Positions 4,540 through 5,510 of a stretch of DNA of 5,510 bases are shown here, in pieces (the stretch's first letter is position 1; the number at the start of each line of letters is the position of its first letter). This DNA is from Pseudomonadota bacterium. Lineage in GTDB: Bacteria > Pseudomonadota > Alphaproteobacteria > Rhizobiales > Xanthobacteraceae. Location: contig JAEWCJ010000097.1 in the NCBI GenBank assembly GCA_023390695.1, forward strand, positions 1 to 5,510. Direction: 5' to 3'. The translations under genes were made by a program, and so were the position numbers. The notes beneath the pieces were generated by a model that saw only the letters and a list, made by a program, of their open reading frames with translations, did not search any database and was not told where the DNA came from.

Positions 4540-5510
4540 ATGAATCTGAAGCTTGGATCATACGTGCTGTCAGCCGCGGCGGCTTTGGGCATTGCGGTTG
4601 CAGGACTTGCGCCTGCCGCTGCGCAGGAATGGCCGACCCGCACGGTCAAATTCCTCGTGCCTTATGGCCCTGGCGGCGGCACCGATATCGTGTCGCGCAT
4701 CATCGCACAGCACCTGCAGGAAACGCTCGGCCAGACCTTCGTTGTCGAGAACAAGCCGGGCGCCGGCTCGACGCTCGGTGCCGACACCGTGGCGAAGTCC
4801 GACAAGGACGGCTACACGGTGCTCGTGCTCAGCAACGCGCACGCGGTGGCGGGCGCTCTCTACAAGAAGCTGCCTTATGACTCCGTCAAGGACTTCCAGA
4901 TGGTGTCGCAGATCGGGACCGTTCCGCTGGTGATGGTGGCGGCGCCCGGTTTCGAAAAGGACGTGAAGAGCGCCGTTGCAGCGATCAAGGCCAATCCCGG
5001 CAAGTTCAACTACGGTGCTGCCGGCGGCGTTGGAACGACGCAACATTTTGCGGGTGAACTGTTCCGCGTCTTGTCGGGTACCGACATCAAGCACGTCTCC
5101 TATCGCACCACTCCGGCGGTGATGACGGCGCTGTTGCAGGACGAAGTACAACTCACTTTCGAACTGCTTCCCGCCGTGCGCTCGCAGATGGAAGCCGGCA
5201 ACATCAGGGCGCTTGCGGTGACATCGCCGGAACGCAACTCGGCCTTCCCAAATCTGCCGACGCTGGCTGAGGCGGGCGTGCCCGGCTACGACGTGACGAG
5301 CTGGTACGGTTTTGCTCTTCCGGCCGGCACGCCGAAGCCTGTGGTCGACAAGTTCACAAAGGCCGTGCATCAGGTGCTCGCGAAGGATGAGGTCAAGCAG
5401 GCGATTGCGAAGACCGGGATCGTCGTCAAGACCTCGACCAACGAGGAACTGGCCAAGCACGTTGCTTCGGAGGTCGCCAAGTGGAGCGACCTGATGAAGA
5501 AGGCCGGCAT
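4540..5510 (+). CDS. Bug/TctC family tripartite tricarboxylate transporter substrate-binding protein, C-terminus cut by window end
   Basis: This periplasmic binding protein is the soluble receptor of TctABC-type transporters. The frame stays open from ATG 4540 to the last base (323 codons plus two bases). Residues 1-28 form a Sec signal peptide with a cut after APAAA, before QEWP. Family signatures follow: VKFLVPYGPGGGTDIVSR (36-53), VVENKPGAGSTLGAD (68-82), DGYTVLVLSN (90-99), YGAAGGVGTTQHFAGELF (158-175), AGNIRALAVTSPER (219-232), FPNLPTLAEAGVPGYD (236-251) and YGFALPAGTPKPVV (256-269). Bug proteins usually have about 320-330 residues, so only a few residues are missing. The family binds carboxylates and related small acids or amides; the ligand cannot be told. 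No TctA/TctB genes are visible; many Bug proteins are orphans. A strong ribosome site precedes it. It belongs functionally with the upstream enzymes, but a separate transcription unit is possible. Confidence 0.94.
   Translation, partial: MNLKLGSYVLSAAAALGIAVAGLAPAAAQEWPTRTVKFLVPYGPGGGTDIVSRIIAQHLQETLGQTFVVENKPGAGSTLGADTVAKSDKDGYTVLVLSNAHAVAGALYKKLPYDSVKDFQMVSQIGTVPLVMVAAPGFEKDVKSAVAAIKANPGKFNYGAAGGVGTTQHFAGELFRVLSGTDIKHVSYRTTPAVMTALLQDEVQLTFELLPAVRSQMEAGNIRALAVTSPERNSAFPNLPTLAEAGVPGYDVTSWYGFALPAGTPKPVVDKFTKAVHQVLAKDEVKQAIAKTGIVVKTSTNEELAKHVASEVAKWSDLMKKAG

Noticed and set aside
4455..4880. Plus-strand open frame starting in the intergenic region
   Set aside because: It runs out of frame through the Bug gene, has no ribosome site and shows no family likeness.
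5158..5168. Further TTCGAA-containing sites (near 2470, 4952 and 5160) as additional operators
   Set aside because: They lie inside coding sequence, match only part of the palindrome and lack the AA(A)TAT flank.
4570..5460. 296-codon open frame on the minus strand opposite the Bug protein gene
   Set aside because: The plus-strand frame shows a signal peptide and every Bug signature; the antisense frame is Arg/His-rich shadow sequence.

Overview
The window is GC-rich (roughly 60 percent by eye, not counted). It reads as a piece of a proteobacterial chromosome, most likely an alphaproteobacterium of the Hyphomicrobiales (Bradyrhizobium/Rhizobium-like). That guess rests on GC-rich codon use, the FCD-type GntR regulator, the Bug/TctC binding protein, and tightly packed catabolic genes that include FAH and LDH2-family enzymes. 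Related groups such as Burkholderiales cannot be excluded.

Layout: at the left edge, on the minus strand, lies the N-terminal part of a GntR/FCD regulator, cut by the window start. A divergent control region follows (about 360-534). It holds two copies of the palindrome GTTCGAAC set 30 bp apart, an 11-bp palindrome that contains a consensus -35 box, and a matching -10. On the plus strand there are then four closely packed genes: a NodB-fold, PuuE-like deacetylase/amidohydrolase (535-1410), an FAH-family hydrolase (1435-2310), an exported NMT1/SsuA-like binding protein (2314-3327) and an LDH2/YbiC-like 2-hydroxyacid dehydrogenase (3335-4405). Gaps between them are 24, 3 and 7 nt, so they look like one operon. 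After 134 nt without a gene comes a fifth plus-strand gene with a strong ribosome binding site. It is a Bug/TctC-type periplasmic binding protein, cut by the right edge only a few residues before its expected end.

How it may work together (inference): this looks like a substrate-induced uptake and degradation locus for a small organic acid or amide. Two periplasmic proteins of unrelated families would capture ligands, a NodB-fold enzyme would hydrolyse a C-N bond, an FAH-fold enzyme would cleave or hydrate an oxo-acid intermediate, and an LDH2 enzyme would oxidise or reduce a 2-hydroxy/2-oxo acid. The GntR protein would sense the substrate or an intermediate. The combination recalls ureide/allantoin catabolism (PuuE-like plus an AllD-superfamily enzyme), but the substrate cannot be read from the sequence. 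I saw no RNA genes, insertion sequences or CRISPR arrays.
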